A stretch of DNA of 64,000 nt from Ganoderma boninense (taxonomy: Eukaryota > Basidiomycota > Agaricomycetes > Polyporales > Polyporaceae). Location: assembly GCA_002900995.3 (NCBI GenBank), contig CM035308.1:4115053-4179052 (forward strand), given 5' to 3'. The notes beneath the pieces are model-generated. The model saw only the letters and a program-made list of their open reading frames with translations. It made no database searches and was not told where the DNA came from. Shown here piece by piece: positions 35,301 to 47,021 of the stretch (position 1 is the first letter of the stretch; the number at the start of each line of letters is the position of its first letter). The position numbers and the translations under genes were made by a program.

Positions 35301-36608
35301 TCCTGCACCGCTCGTCGTAAACGATACCAACTAGAAGGAGCATAAAAATGACTGACGAGGCCGTAGATGTCGACAGCACCTGTCCCGTTGATGAAGTTGC
35401 GCCCTTCGAACGGGTCGTTGTACGTCCTGCACGACGCCAACTCAGCATATGTGTGCGATAGAAGCAATCGCGAGCGTACAGAGGGATCACGACTTGGCCA
35501 TCGCGGTACTGCGCCTCGAGCTGGGCGAAATATGCCGCGTGAGAAGCCGTCTGGCTGAACTCGTTGTCTGTGCTCGAGCGTTAGCGTCTCTGCCGCGGAT
35601 ACAGATACATCTCTGTGACGCCTCACCGATCTGAACAACTATAGGAATAAGAAAAAGGCAAGCCGAGGACGGTCAGTGCATATTGAATACAGTCGCCAGT
35701 GAGCTGAAAACGCACACAGTATCGGCCCCCCCTCGGAGACTTGGTTCGGCACAACCGCGTCGATGATACCCGAGATGTATGGTTCGTACGCAGCGGTCCA
35801 GTCGGTTGCGTTCGTCCTGAGTTCTCCAGCGACTTCGCTGGTGATCCAATGGGCGATGCCCCCAGCAGTCGTCTCTGCGTTGATCTGAAGCGAGGACATT
35901 AGTGCACGTTAACCATGAAATTGAATGGATGTCGCACGTATGGTCCTAAGGGGGCATGGGGATTAGAGACGGGACCACGAATGCAGGGGGCCGAAATTAC
36001 CTGGTCGAAGAACGATGAAGATGCCGGCCAGCTTCGCAGCATCGAAGATAGGCTGTAGCGCCCGCCAGTCGTCGAAGTCCACCACGCCGCGCGACGGGTT
36101 CGTCGCACCCACTGAGAACGCGACGCGTCAAGTACCGCTCGTCCATCTGGCTGTCATGTTCGACGGAACTACGTACTGTGGATGTAGATGCTATTGGTCA
36201 CCGATAACTTGCACTCAGCTTTGGGGGCAGATAGAGGTGAAGGACGGGACGTACCTGACGCCGTTGAGCCCTGCGGCGACCATCTTTTGGAAGATGTCGA
36301 GCCAGAGGTCTGGCACCGGGAGGCGGAAAGTGTGGAACTCTCCAGAACTGGAGGGTGGCCACCACCGTCAGATCGTGTTTGTTTGGAAGTGAGGACTGGT
36401 AGACGCACTGCAGGAAGATGCGTTGGTCATTCACGAATAAAGAGTAGTTGTCCCATTGGACGGCATCAGTCAAGCCGTTCGACTTGCGGGGTGGGTCTGC
36501 GAGCACGGTTGCCGAGCCGACAGAGAGCGAGACAGGGATTGCGGAGAGGAAGAGGCTCAGGACGAGCAGTGCATGGGAGGCCCATGACGAGGGCCGGTGC
36601 CAAAGCAT
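32338..36608 (-). pseudogene. GH35 beta-galactosidase, gene A (frameshifted)
   Basis: A secreted glycoside hydrolase family 35 enzyme that would remove terminal beta-galactose from polysaccharides. Start at 36608 with signal peptide MLWHRPSSWASHALLVLSLF; an ATG 27 bp upstream is also possible. The order matches large fungal GH35 enzymes: TIM-barrel ([33 protein letters not shown]), acid/base Glu in VQIDNEFSQ split by introns, nucleophile Glu in WYMPEFQG (35186-35188), then the beta-rich domains and a C-terminal jelly-roll ([28 protein letters not shown]). About a dozen short introns. Near 33782 the frame breaks: GRLELGARVGR meets a stop, while VSLPKLQGW continues in another frame. Gene B shows about 4 extra bases there. 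This is either a real disabling deletion or a sequencing error. Confidence 0.85.
35627..35638 (-). other. 12-nt microexon of GH35 gene A
   Basis: The minus strand reads TTGTTCAGATCG between an acceptor (CCTATAG) and a donor (GTGAGG). It joins as L-V-Q-I-D just before the catalytic Asn-Glu. Gene B has the same 12-nt exon at 39112-39123. Confidence 0.8.
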
Positions 36609-38230
36609 GACTATGACTTCGACGGCGCGCTGCACGACGCTTACAGGGAGTTCATGGACGTTAGCTCCGGATTTATATCGAACGAACTGGGTGACGTACG
36701 TTTGGAGACGCTTCGATGTATGACATATTCTCGACTTCTTGATGGGGGCGGGCCGGCGGGATAGGCTTCAATCTAGGTAGGCGGCCGGATATGCGGGAGC
36801 GTCGAGGTCACGCACGATGGCGCCTGACCGCTCTCATGTGCAGCTTCCGTGGCCGAGTCGCCGCCCAGGACTTCCATCGTCTTTTGTCTTCCCAGAAGGT
36901 CGAGGTACGCGAGCATGTTCTCATACTCTCCATGAGATATATTCCGGACTTTCTGAGGCCACTTCTATTCACGTGAAACAATGTCGACCCGCCCAGCAAC
37001 TTATCGTGGCAGACGGAATCCCGCTAGGTGTTTAGTCAAACACCCGGGTGGTCGTTGTGAATGCAGGGCAAAAGAATCATAGTGAAATAACTGTGGCATT
37101 TAATCAGAGATAGCCGCAGGTAAAAGGTAGAAGACTCACTCACAATAGTTCCAGTTGTCGATATGCATATGACCCAGCTCGGGACGCCAGCGGAGACCAG
37201 TGGTCAGAAATTCCAGAAGGCCAGACTCACTGATGCGCTGGTCCACGACGAGATTTTGCTTGCTCTGCACGAAAGCACAAGAACATGCAATGGCCAGCAG
37301 AGCAGTTCATACGAAGACTAGAGCATACGGAACTTGAAATCGCTGGTTGAGTTACAGTACGGATTCAACCCAAGTGGCAAGCTCGAGCGGTGGTGATGAC
37401 GATTGCGGGATCTGCCGTAGCGCGCAGGCATGAGCGGTCCCAACGTTTCTGCCTCTCTCCTCCACTCCATGACGTCCATCCAACACTGCCAGTGTTACTG
37501 GCACCCTACAGTGTCAAACACTTACCTTGTGCGCTATAAACCTATTTCATGCTTTTCTAGAGTGTATGTATAGTGGAGGGTGGGTATAAGCGAGGTAAAT
37601 TCCTCGAACCGGTTTTCCAGTATTCTATGTTTGCCTATACCCTACCCTTGTTTGCCATTAACTTCTAACGTTCCCAGGATATAGAACCTCCCCGTAACTG
37701 GTTCTCAGACTGCACGCCCATGCATTTTCAGTCGCTACTCGGGCCCGCCTTTCGTTGCATGACCACCGAAGTGCCTCGCCTCGATGGCGCGAAGAAGCCA
37801 ACCGAGTGTTCGTACCTAGACCGTCGCACGGAGAACGGGCAAAGAAGACGGCGCACCGCCCTCTAACCCCGAGGCGTGCCTCCTCTGGTGAGTCCAAGAA
37901 GTGGGCGACGATCAGGTGCTAACGAACGTGCCCGAAGTTTCACCGCATGCACCTCGAGACAACGCCGCTCTCTTCGAGATACACTCGCATCATCTTTCGT
38001 CCACGGCTACTCTCCAGACTACGGGGCCTGCGTGATGTGTTGGGGTGTGCAGACGGTCCGCCTGCCGTGCGCTCTACCCAGGAGACGAGCGACCCATGAC
38101 CGTCGTCTATTGGCGGGCGAGCCACCAGACGGGATTTAGGGCAGTTTCCACATCATGACGACCAATTACGTGCAGGATATAAGGAGGCCTGGGTGGTGGA
38201 CTGCAGGACGAGCACGGCCTTGACGCTACG
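36609..38230. promoter_or_regulatory. shared divergent promoter region of the two GH35 genes
   Basis: A 1.6 kb stretch between two head-to-head GH35 genes. TATAAA on the minus strand (36672-36677) lies 65-70 bp before the gene A start, and TATAAG on the plus strand (38178-38183) lies about 50 bp before the gene B start. No gene recognised inside. Co-regulation is inferred only from the arrangement. Confidence 0.5.
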
Positions 38231-41200
38231 ATGCTGCTACATCGATGTGTTCGTTGGGGGTGCTCTGCGCTCGGGGCTCTGTCCTTCGTACTGCTGAACA
38301 CTGCCGAAGCGGTACGGGGACAGTCGGTGACGCTTGCTGCTGACCCCCCGAGGAAGTCCAACGGTCTCACTGACGTCGTTCAGTGGGACAACTATACTCT
38401 GTTCCTCCACGATCAGAGGATGTTCGTCTAGTGAGTGGACCTCCTTGGGCCGATCTTTCGTGCAAGACGTTAACGTCGATTCCTTTTAGCTCGGGGGAGT
38501 TCCACACATTTCGGCTCCCTGTGCCCGACCTGTGGCTCGACATCTTCCAGAAAATGGTCGCTGCAGGCTTAAATGCCGTCAGGTACGCATGCCCTATTAG
38601 ACCGTGACTATGCGCGCTGATGAATAAATTAAACGTCTAGCATTTACATCCACTGTAAGAATTTAACTTTCAACCACCACCATCGAAACCGATCAAGGCT
38701 AACGCTTGCATAGGGGGATTGACCAACCCCGCGCCCGGCGTCTTCGATTTCGAAGATTGGAGAGCACTGCAGCCTATCTACGATGCTGCGAAACTTGCCG
38801 GAATCTTCGTAATCCTCCGGCCAGGGCCTTATGTGAGTGTTTGCGTGCGGAAACACGTGCATAAACTCACCCTCTACGCAGATCAACGCAGAGACAACTG
38901 CTGGCGGGCTCGCCCTTTGGGCCACGAGCCTGGTAGAGGGCGACGTCCGGGTCAACACCACGTCTTGGAACGCTGCATACCAGCCCTACGCAGCACACAT
39001 CATCGAGTCGGTCAAGCCGAACCAGGTCACTGAGGGCGGGCCGATCCTCCGTGAGCTTCGCCTCTCTTGTATTGTCTGACTGACGTTGATCGAGGGCTCG
39101 TAACATCACAGTGGTGCAGATTGGTGAGAGTCGTCGGCTGGAGGAAACTTAGCTGAGTTAACGGACCGTCTTGCCAACAGATAACGAGTACTCTCAAACC
39201 CCGGAAATCAACGCCGAATACTTCGCAGACCTTGAAGAGCAATATCGGTCGAACGGCGTTGTGGTTCCCTTGTGAGTCCATCCCTCCTCGATATTTGGGT
39301 AGTCAAAGATGCAGCTTCGGTGGTCGCTTCGGGGAGTCGCTTCGGGAGTCGCTTCGATGGGGGCGAAGCGACGATTCTACTCCATTCTGGCAGAATCGAG
39401 CAGAATCGCCGGTGCTACTCTGAAGTAGCACCGCACCCCCGAAGCCGCTTCGCCCCCACTCGCTTCGCCCCTCATCGCCCGTATCTCCCCCCATCAACGG
39501 GCGCTATGGATCCATCAAGACGGAATCGCCTCTCCGAAGCCACACCAGAATCGACTTGGGGACATGGGGTGGTCAAACCTCACTCGATTCTCAGGACGCT
39601 TCGGTGTCGGCGAAGCGACACAGAATCGCTTGTCGAAGCGAGCGCAGAATCGACATCTTTGACTACCCCGTTCGTGATAACCTCGCTAACCTCGATGCCG
39701 GCAGGACGTACAATGACCCTGGCGAAAGGCTGAACTTCATCAACGGGACGGGAGCTCCCGATATCTACGGCCTGGTGCGTGTCCAGCTCCGCTCTCATGC
39801 GATGCGTCGTGCTAATGTCTTCGCGGCAGGACGACTACCCAAATCACTTCAACTGCACCAACGGCTCCATGTGGAGCCCCATCCAGACCAACTACCATAC
39901 GTACCACACCGTCAACGACCCAACACGCCCATTCTACATGCCCGAGTTCCAAGGTTCGCCGGGTGTCTCTTTCTCTTTGGATCAGGCTAAGAGGAGGTCG
40001 CTGACATTCGGAATGCTCACGCTCGCAGGCGGGTCCCACGACTACTGGGGCGGGCCTGGGTACGACGTGTGCCGTGCGCGCATCGGGCCCGACTTCGAGG
40101 ACGTCTTCTACAAGAACAACTGGGCCGCCAACGTCAAGATGCACTCCGTGTACATGTTCTACGGGTACGCGCCGCCTCCCCCTGCCCCTCCCCCCCTCAG
40201 GCGCTAACTTCCCATCTACCCCCTCCTCCCCCCGGTCCTCAGCGGAACTAACTGGGGCGGGATCAACTACCCGGGCGCATACACGAGCTACGACTACAGC
40301 GCCGCAATCAAGGAGACGCGCGTGCTCTGGGAGAAGTACGACGAGATGAAGCGCCAGGCGCTCTTCCTCCGCTCCTCCCCCCAGTTCCGCAAGACCGACT
40401 GGGTCGGCGACACCCTCGTCGGCCCCGCCGCCATCCCCGGCGTCAACATCACCTCCCTTGCCGGTGACAGTGAGGATGATTCGGAGACGTTCGCGACGTA
40501 CCTGCGCAACCCGGACACGGGCACGGGCTTCCTGATCGCGCGGCACGCGAACTCGAGCGCGCTCTCCTCGACGCGCTTCCGCGTCACGCTCCCCTCTGCC
40601 GCGCGAGGGACGCTCGACCTCCCGCAGACGTTCGGCGCGATCGCGCTCGACGGGAGACAGAGCAAGCTCATCATGACCGACTACGATTTCGGGCGCAACG
40701 GGAGCGTGCTGCACACAACGGCGACGGTGTTCTTCGCGGGGACGATTGGGGCGCGCGACGTGCTCTTCCTCACGGGCGACGCTGGACAGGACCACGAGGC
40801 CGCGCTCGTCCTCGCGGGGAGTCATGGGAGGCGTGCGTCCAGCGCACACCTTGGGTACACCGACGCCGACGAGCAGGGGGCGACGACTGTGACGGTGCGT
40901 GCGGGGCTCGCGAGGGGGCTGGTGACGGTGTGGGACTCGGACGCGCAGCTCGTGTTGTTCGCAGACCCCGTCACGGCTGCGACGTTCTGGGCGCCCACGA
41001 TCCGGTCGCCAACCGGGAGCACGGTGTCGGGTCTGGAGAGCTTCTGGCAGTTCGGGACGAACGAAACGGTGCTCGTCGGCGGGCCGTACCTCGTGCGCAA
41101 TGCGACGCTCGATGGGCGCACGCTTGCGCTGCGCGGGGACCTGAACGCGAGCGTGCCGCTGACGGTCGTTGCGCCGGCGGAGATCAGGGCGGTGACGTGG

Positions 41201-42677
41201 AATGGGGAGCGCGTGCAGGTGGAGAGCGATGGGAGGGGCGTGCTGAGGGGCAGGCTGACGCTGGGCGGGGTCGTGAGGACGGTCACGGTGCCGAAGCTCG
41301 GCGGGTGGAGGTATGCGGACAGCTTGCCGGAGGTCAAGGCGGGGTTCGACGACTCGGAATGGGTGGTCGCGGAGCACACGTCGACGAACATCACCCAGGG
41401 GATGTTGTTTGGAGACGGGCGGGTGCTCTATGGTGAGTTTGTACATGCTGAACTGCCTCTGCTGTGGGACTTATTGGTTGGTCTTTCTAGGATGTGACTA
41501 TGGCTTGTGAGTACGCGGCGACGTTCTGTATGTCAATGATCCTCACACCGGCCACTCATAGCTGCGAGAACAACATCATCTGGCGCGGGCATTTCAATGC
41601 CACCGGCGCTGAGACTGCGGCGAATCTCAGCATCAACGGAGGAACAGGCACGTACCATTTCGTCTGCAATGCCGTCCTCGAGATAGTAAACTGACTTACT
41701 GCTCGCTAGCGTTTGCCGCTTCTGTGTGGATCAACGACGTGTTCATCGACTCTGTGACTGCGGATACCGCTGCTGGCGATGCGAACGCACTTTTCGCCTT
41801 CCCGAACGGTTCTGTCATCGCCGGGGAGGACAACGTCGTCACGGTCCTGCAAGACCACATGGGGAACGACGAGGGCACAAACCGTAAGTCCTCCTTCTGC
41901 CTGTCACTATCTGAATGATATGAACAACCACGTCGCATTCAGAGAAATCAGATCGCGGTATTCGCGGGTTCGAGCTCGTCGGAGGCATCGGAAATTTCTC
42001 GACATGGAAGGTCCAGGGCAAGCTCGGAGGTTACGAGAAGTACGTTTCGTATCCGCAATCATCCCTAGATTGTCTCGATCTCTGACTCTGTCTTTCCCTC
42101 GTAGCTTCCCCGACAGAGTCCGCGGTGGGCTCAACGAAGGCGGGCTCTACGGCGAGCGCGAGGGCTGGCACCTCCCCTCCTTCCCCATCTCCGACCAGTG
42201 GACACCTCGCGCCCTCTTCTACGGCCTCCCGGACGGCAAGGCGGGCGTGGGGTTCTTCGTTACGACCTTTGCGCTCGATGTCCCGAAGGGCGTCGACGCT
42301 GCGATGAGCTTCCAGTTCCACGTCGAGCAGGAGCTGGCGCCGTACCGCGCGCTCCTGTTCGTTAACGGGTGGAAGTTCGGGAAAAGAGCGGCGGACTATG
42401 GGCCGCAGACGCGCTTCCCGGTCCCCCCGGGGATTCTCGACTACAACGGCAACAAGTGAGTGGTGCACTTCTCTCAGCATTGCGCTCGGTCGAGAAACGT
42501 GAACTTGAGCTGACGCGAGGGTTGGACGGCAGTACGGTCGCAGTGGCGCTGTGGGTGCTGCAAGACACGGAAGCGCACCCTACCCTGGAGCTGGAGCTTG
42601 ACAGTGTTGTCGAAGGCGGCGTCGGGCCCATTGCCACCAACAATCCTGGCTGGTCCCCGAGATCGCAGGTGAACTGA
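38231..42677 (+). CDS. GH35 beta-galactosidase, gene B (intact)
   Basis: A secreted beta-galactosidase. Start at 38231 with a signal-like N-terminus ([18 protein letters not shown]), then [20 protein letters not shown]. Catalytic barrel: [36 protein letters not shown], acid/base Glu at 39186-39188 in VQIDNEYSQ, nucleophile Glu at 39944-39946 in FYMPEFQG. Large beta-domain exon from [18 protein letters not shown] to VLYG, then [23 protein letters not shown] and the jelly-roll end [14 protein letters not shown], ending SPRSQVN. All splice joins I checked are GT-AG and in phase, including a 12-nt exon at 39112-39123. One intron (39272-39704, 433 bp) contains a 372 bp MITE. About 1000 residues, the usual size for fungal GH35. 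Asn-x-Ser/Thr sites suggest glycosylation. Confidence 0.92.
39112..39123 (+). other. 12-nt microexon of GH35 gene B
   Basis: TGGTGCAGATTG lies between introns ending ATCACAG and starting GTGAGAG. With the neighbouring exons it reads I-L-L-V-Q-I-D-N-E-Y-S, placing the catalytic Glu in the next exon. The same size and position as in gene A. Confidence 0.85.
39297..39668. mobile_element. MITE inside a GH35 intron
   Basis: Perfect 15 bp inverted termini, GGGTAGTCAAAGATG and CATCTTTGACTACCC, enclose 372 bp without coding capacity. The interior is full of TCGCTTCG and CGAAGCGA units and AGAATCG repeats, so it can fold on itself. Removing it leaves a 61 bp intron, the normal size here. I see no clear target duplication and cannot name the parent transposon. 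Confidence 0.85.
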
Positions 42678-43359
42678 GGTATGGCGCGGAGAGGTGAGGG
42701 TCAAGACGACTTGTATTACTTCAGATGTGTTTGTCGTCCAACCACCAAAGAAGTGCTGGCGTTCGTTGAAGGAGATGAAAGTTCACTGTCTCCATCCACA
42801 CTACCTACCTCAGCTGCGCATCCAGGAAGACGGAATAGCAACCTAGCAGCCTCCGTGTGATGAGGAGCAGACCACAAGCTGAAGGTTTGTCTACATGAGT
42901 TCGCGAGGCTTCCGAATATGTGAATCGGGTTCCTCGGGGAGGGAGGTGAGACGTCGATTTCTGCCCGGTCGTCGGTAACGGCTCTCCGATACCACTTACC
43001 GCAATACTTGTCTATCATTAACAACCACAGCGTGCGCGACCAAGCCATGAAAGTTTGCACCCTCCCGACTATACAAATTGGTGGGTGGGTTGATGACTCG
43101 CACGGATAAATGTCATTGTGCTGAACACCATCGTAGATAATGAAAACTCAAACTCTCGAGACTAGGATCTAGCAAGAGGAGTATTTCCGCCATCTCGAAG
43201 ACTACTACAGGGAAAGGGAAGGATGCGTTGCTACCTCACTCTAAGTCACCACTTCCTTCATCCAGACTGCGTGTATACCGGGAAACATGACCGTAACCAC
43301 AGTACGCACATTTATCCTTGTCGTATAAGGCCAAGAACTTATCAATGACCAAGGCTACT
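42678..43359. other. intergenic region, no gene recognised
   Basis: Follows GH35 gene B and precedes the decayed third copy. No supported open frame, RNA gene or repeat ends were seen. Confidence 0.45.
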
Positions 43360-44710
43360 TGTCATGTATGGTCTGGTAAACAACGGGCCTCCGGCAGGGC
43401 CCGCAGCCAAGCGGACTCGAATTGGAACAGAACGCATACCAGCAAGACTTCAACTGCTCTTCCTCCAACCCCGTCCGTCGCTGCTGACATTTACAGTCAG
43501 TACCACGAGGCGATTAACCCGTGTCTGGGTTACAAAGCATGTTCCCTGCCCACTGGCACGGGCCAGATTTCAAGCCATGGGCGAAGAATATGAAGTCCGT
43601 CGGATACTCTATGTTTTACGGTTGCATCTTTACTTCATGCTGACTCACTTAACCTTGAGACACAGGGCTGACGCAGATTGGATCGGCGGGGGTATGAGCT
43701 GGACTGGGCTTCTGTTCCCTAGCGTGTACACGAGCTACTCGTCGATCCTTGAGAACCCCACCCTGACGGACAAAGGTGGAGTGCCTGGGCATCCGTTCCT
43801 GGCCCCAATTCCTAAAGACCGACTGGACGAGAAACTGGTACTTCAGCATCACACGCTCACGCTCGACGACAGTGTTCTCTTCGTTATGGCACAGGGCGAC
43901 AGGACTTCGACGTACGCTTCTTCCTCTTCTCTTCTACCTCCGTAAACTCCACAAGCTCGGCGCTGATGGCCCTGTTCACGTAGCGTCCATAACTTCCTTC
44001 TTGCCCGCCGTGCCTGCAGTACTTCGCAAGGGACACTGGGGCTCCCACACACCACAGAAGCCATCCCGCTTGATGTCCGGAGGTGCAAGCTCGCCACGCA
44101 AGGCCTTCTCTCTTCTTCTTTGCATGCACGATGAGGCCCAGGGGCTGTCTGATCCTCCCCGGCTCCGGTCCTCGCGAATCACTCCCACGAGCTCGCGTTC
44201 GCGCGTCAACGAGGAACAGGCACCAGCACCGTTTCTCGGGGCATAAAGCTTCCCCCCGTCCAGCGCAGCCGATAACTCCAATGCCACTCTGGCTGTCCTC
44301 CCTCATTCTGGCTTTCTCGCGATATTGGACTCGGATGAGCGCCTCGTTCTTCTTCTATTCCTTAACCTGGTTCGCAGCTCGGCCACATTCTGGGCACGCT
44401 TACGCTGGCTCAAGTAGCTTCTCAACACAGGATGCAACGCAATTGGGTGGAGGCGTCGGGCCCCGTCGAGAACCACCAGAACACGGACACTTACAAGGGC
44501 GGTTTGACACACCTCATCAGCGCGAGACGAGGCTCCGAGTCGTCAGCGGGCCGCGCTGAGTACACAACGTGACGTGACAAACTCCCGCAATGTCTGGACT
44601 CGGAGTAGATTCAACGAAGGCAGTCTCTTGGGCGAGTGGAAGGGGGGTGCAACTGGCACTTCGACATGACCAACTTCAAGTGCGAGCTGAGCAGCGGTGC
44701 GCAGTCTGTT
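43360..44710 (+). pseudogene. GH35 beta-galactosidase, decayed copy C
   Basis: Scattered pieces follow the GH35 order in shifting frames: MYGLVNNG (gene B: IYGL), DFNCSSSNPV, MKSVGYSMFYG, then TGLLFPSVYTSYSSI (gene [15 protein letters not shown]), and QFLKTDW (gene B: QFRKTDW). Much of the beta-domain is missing, and at about 44610-44690 an FNEG-like jelly-roll start appears. Frameshifts and stops prevent a continuous reading. The 3' half is repeated inverted at 63350-64000. Confidence 0.65.
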
Positions 44711-44775
44711 TGGAGATATTACTCATTTCGCCAGGGCGCTCGATGAGGCTGTTGGTCGCAGCCCAACAAGCCACC

Positions 44776-45580
44776 ATGACCGTGCTCACGCTGTCCTACA
44801 GTTCCCATCCGAGTCGTCGACGATAGCCGAATTTCCCGACTATCTGAAGGTTCCAGAGTCTCTGAAATCACATCCAGAGCTTGTCAAACGTATTTCGACC
44901 CTGGATCATTCACTTGATATCGTACGTTTTCCCCAAGCTTGTGAGCTTTTAAACTGATGAAATCTGATCCAGGGCAGCGTGTATGCCACAAGCGGACTCA
45001 ATCCACGGCATTTCGTTGTTAAAGTTTTCGATACTGCTAACGAAGAGGAAGCGATCGTCGATCGTCTGCAGCGCGACACGCTGTCCGACTCTAGGGCGAG
45101 AGGGTCCGGCGGTTCCGAGCCAGAGGTCGCTCTCGCTCTCTGCTCATCATGCTGTTCGAGCAGAAGTTGGCTGGGGTATTTTTTACCCTCTCCAACTTCA
45201 CCACTAACTGCGAGCGAAATGACTTCCCTAGGAGGCATTCTAACTGCATTCAGGACCGCTGTGTGTCCTGGGGAAGCCGTGCCAGTGGGTGACGGGTACT
45301 GAACGCGGATGCTCGGGGGCGTGCCTCTGCCATCCCACCGCTCGGAAGGTGCTTTCGGTGTTCACTGTCATCACATGCGCTGTGAGTATCTCGGAGGTTT
45401 TCGGGAGGGTTATTTCTGTCTGTGTCTGGACTGCAAATCGACGCTAGTACAGCTCTGTAAACGCGACCCTGAGCTCGAGGTGGATGGGGGGCCGCTCAGC
45501 AAGTCTGGACTTTCTCAGTTCAAGGAGTCGGACGCAGCCGTGCAGAAAACGGGAAGAAGGTATGCTCGCTATGGGTAATC
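44776..45580 (+). pseudogene. divergent protein kinase, decayed copy K2
   Basis: Matches copy K6 in inverted orientation. EFPDYLKVPESLKSHPELVK, then after a short intron GSVYATSGLNPRHFVVKVFD with the ATP-binding-lysine motif VVKV, and EEEAIVDRLQRDT. The first ATG frame (44776) stops after 16 codons because a few bases are missing relative to K6. Another frame break occurs near 45130. No catalytic loop can be read. A later part (45302-45578) also has its inverted twin near 61930-62160. Confidence 0.6.
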
Positions 45581-46144
45581 GATAAAGCACTTGCTACTGA
45601 TAAGCAGGTAGCCTGAAACTAGCCATTTGGGCAGACTCTCAAAGAAGAAAGAAAGACCCAGGAGGGCGTCGTGTTGCGAGACGACGAGTCTGAAATTTCA
45701 TTTACAAGGATGGGCGCCGCCGATCACCCGCCTGCGTCCATAGTTTAGGGTGACATGATGCGGGGCCGCAGTGATCGAGAACGATGCTGACTTGGAATGG
45801 GAGGCGGCACTGGGGAGCACTGGGGTGGCACTTACTACTCAGGCCGCCGACCGTCAACTTCCTGCCGATCCCGGGAGTCCAATTGTTCAACACTTATGGA
45901 GTGCTCTGGGTGATCCTGGGTGAGACCAGTCTCTCCTTCCGTGCCGAGTACCCTGCAGTGCTGAGTTTGGTCGACTGTAGGGAATCGCAAACGCGAGGAT
46001 TTTGGGGAACGCCACGCTCAGGCTGGTAAGTAGCGAGGCACGACCACGTGAACTTGACACACAGTCACGCCAGGTCACGGCAGCACCCGTAACATCTCAA
46101 TCGTGCGCGCAGTCTCGGCTAGCTTCGTCCTGCGACGATCCACG

Positions 46145-46912
46145 ATGGCCACCAACCCCAGGCCAGAGACCGCCACTCATGTGGCCCCCGAACCCGACAT
46201 GGACATAGGGAAGATACCCGACTGGCTTCTCGCCCATCCCGAACTTCGCAAACGGGGAATCGTCGTACACGAGCCATTGCAACCGGTAGGCATCCCCCCG
46301 CTCAAGGCTCATGAATTCCACTTCACTAAAACACTCAGNNNNNNNNNNNNNNNNNNNNNNNNNNNNNNNNNNNNNNNNNNNNNNNNNNNNNNNNNNNNNN
46401 NNNNNNNNNNNNNNNNNNNNNNNNNNNNNNNNNNNNNNTATGCATTGTTTGCCCATCGTCAACGGGGTATGTTCGTTTCGTGAGCCTTAGAGATCCCCAA
46501 TGGAAATCTTCAAACCCAACGTCGTCGCCGCAGCTGAACAACACACCTGGCACTATCCCCTTCTGATTTTGAGATTTCTCAGAAGTCCTAACACGAGCGT
46601 GGAGTTCAAACTGCTGTTCCGCCGCCGGCCATGCATGCATGTTGTTCTATACCGCAGACATTTGACCCCAAGCTCGAAACGACGCCGTGGATATCCGGGT
46701 ATGTTCCGCAGATAGCTGAAGGGAAAGAGGCCCGGCGGATGTACCTCTGTGCGTCCTTGTCGGCCGACTCGGACTCGGACTCAGGTCGTGATCAGCCTGG
46801 GGACGCGCCGGGTTTTTGTGAAAGTTGTGCGACCGCGGTAGACATGACAGAGCTGTTTACTGAAAAATTAGTAGGAATGCGACTCAGGCGACTCATACCC
46901 ACGTTTTTGTAA
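46145..46912 (+). pseudogene. divergent protein kinase copy K3, interrupted by a gap
   Basis: The N-terminal exon MATNPRPETATHVAPEPDMD and DWLLAHPELRKRGIVV closely match K5. The second exon falls in the 100 N gap. After it come the catalytic-loop remnant MHCLPIVNG, an intron, IFKPNVVAAAEQ and then the C-terminal block WISGYVPQIAEGKEARRMYL. The DFG-equivalent exon seen in K5 is not present, so the protein would be dead as a kinase even without the gap. The part after the gap recurs inverted at 26941-27430. Confidence 0.6.
46339..46438. other. assembly gap (100 N)
   Basis: A run of exactly 100 N inside kinase copy K3, probably caused by the repeated kinase sequences. Confidence 0.98.
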
Positions 46913-47021
46913 AATGTCGATAAGGCTAATATTTGTCCGTGCGACCGGTAAGTGCGATTGAAAGACCGCGCATGGCGGCGTTCTGTTTGCACATATTTGC
47001 TTCGGGTGGCAAGCGACGATT

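Larger units (their letters stand above)
44240..46930 (+). repeat. inverted duplication, arm 1
   Basis: The order GH35 remnant, kinase K2, kinase K3 on the plus strand is mirrored on the minus strand at 60159-64000. Clear anchors are the non-coding text around 45610-45720 and its complement around 61790-61910, and the N-terminal kinase exon MRAVSASFVLRRSTMATN at 46103 and 61381. Confidence 0.8.

Noticed and set aside
39812..41446. 544-codon open frame on the minus strand
   Set aside because: It lies antisense to GH35 gene B; its composition (Arg/His-rich, no domain) is that of a shadow of CG-rich coding DNA.
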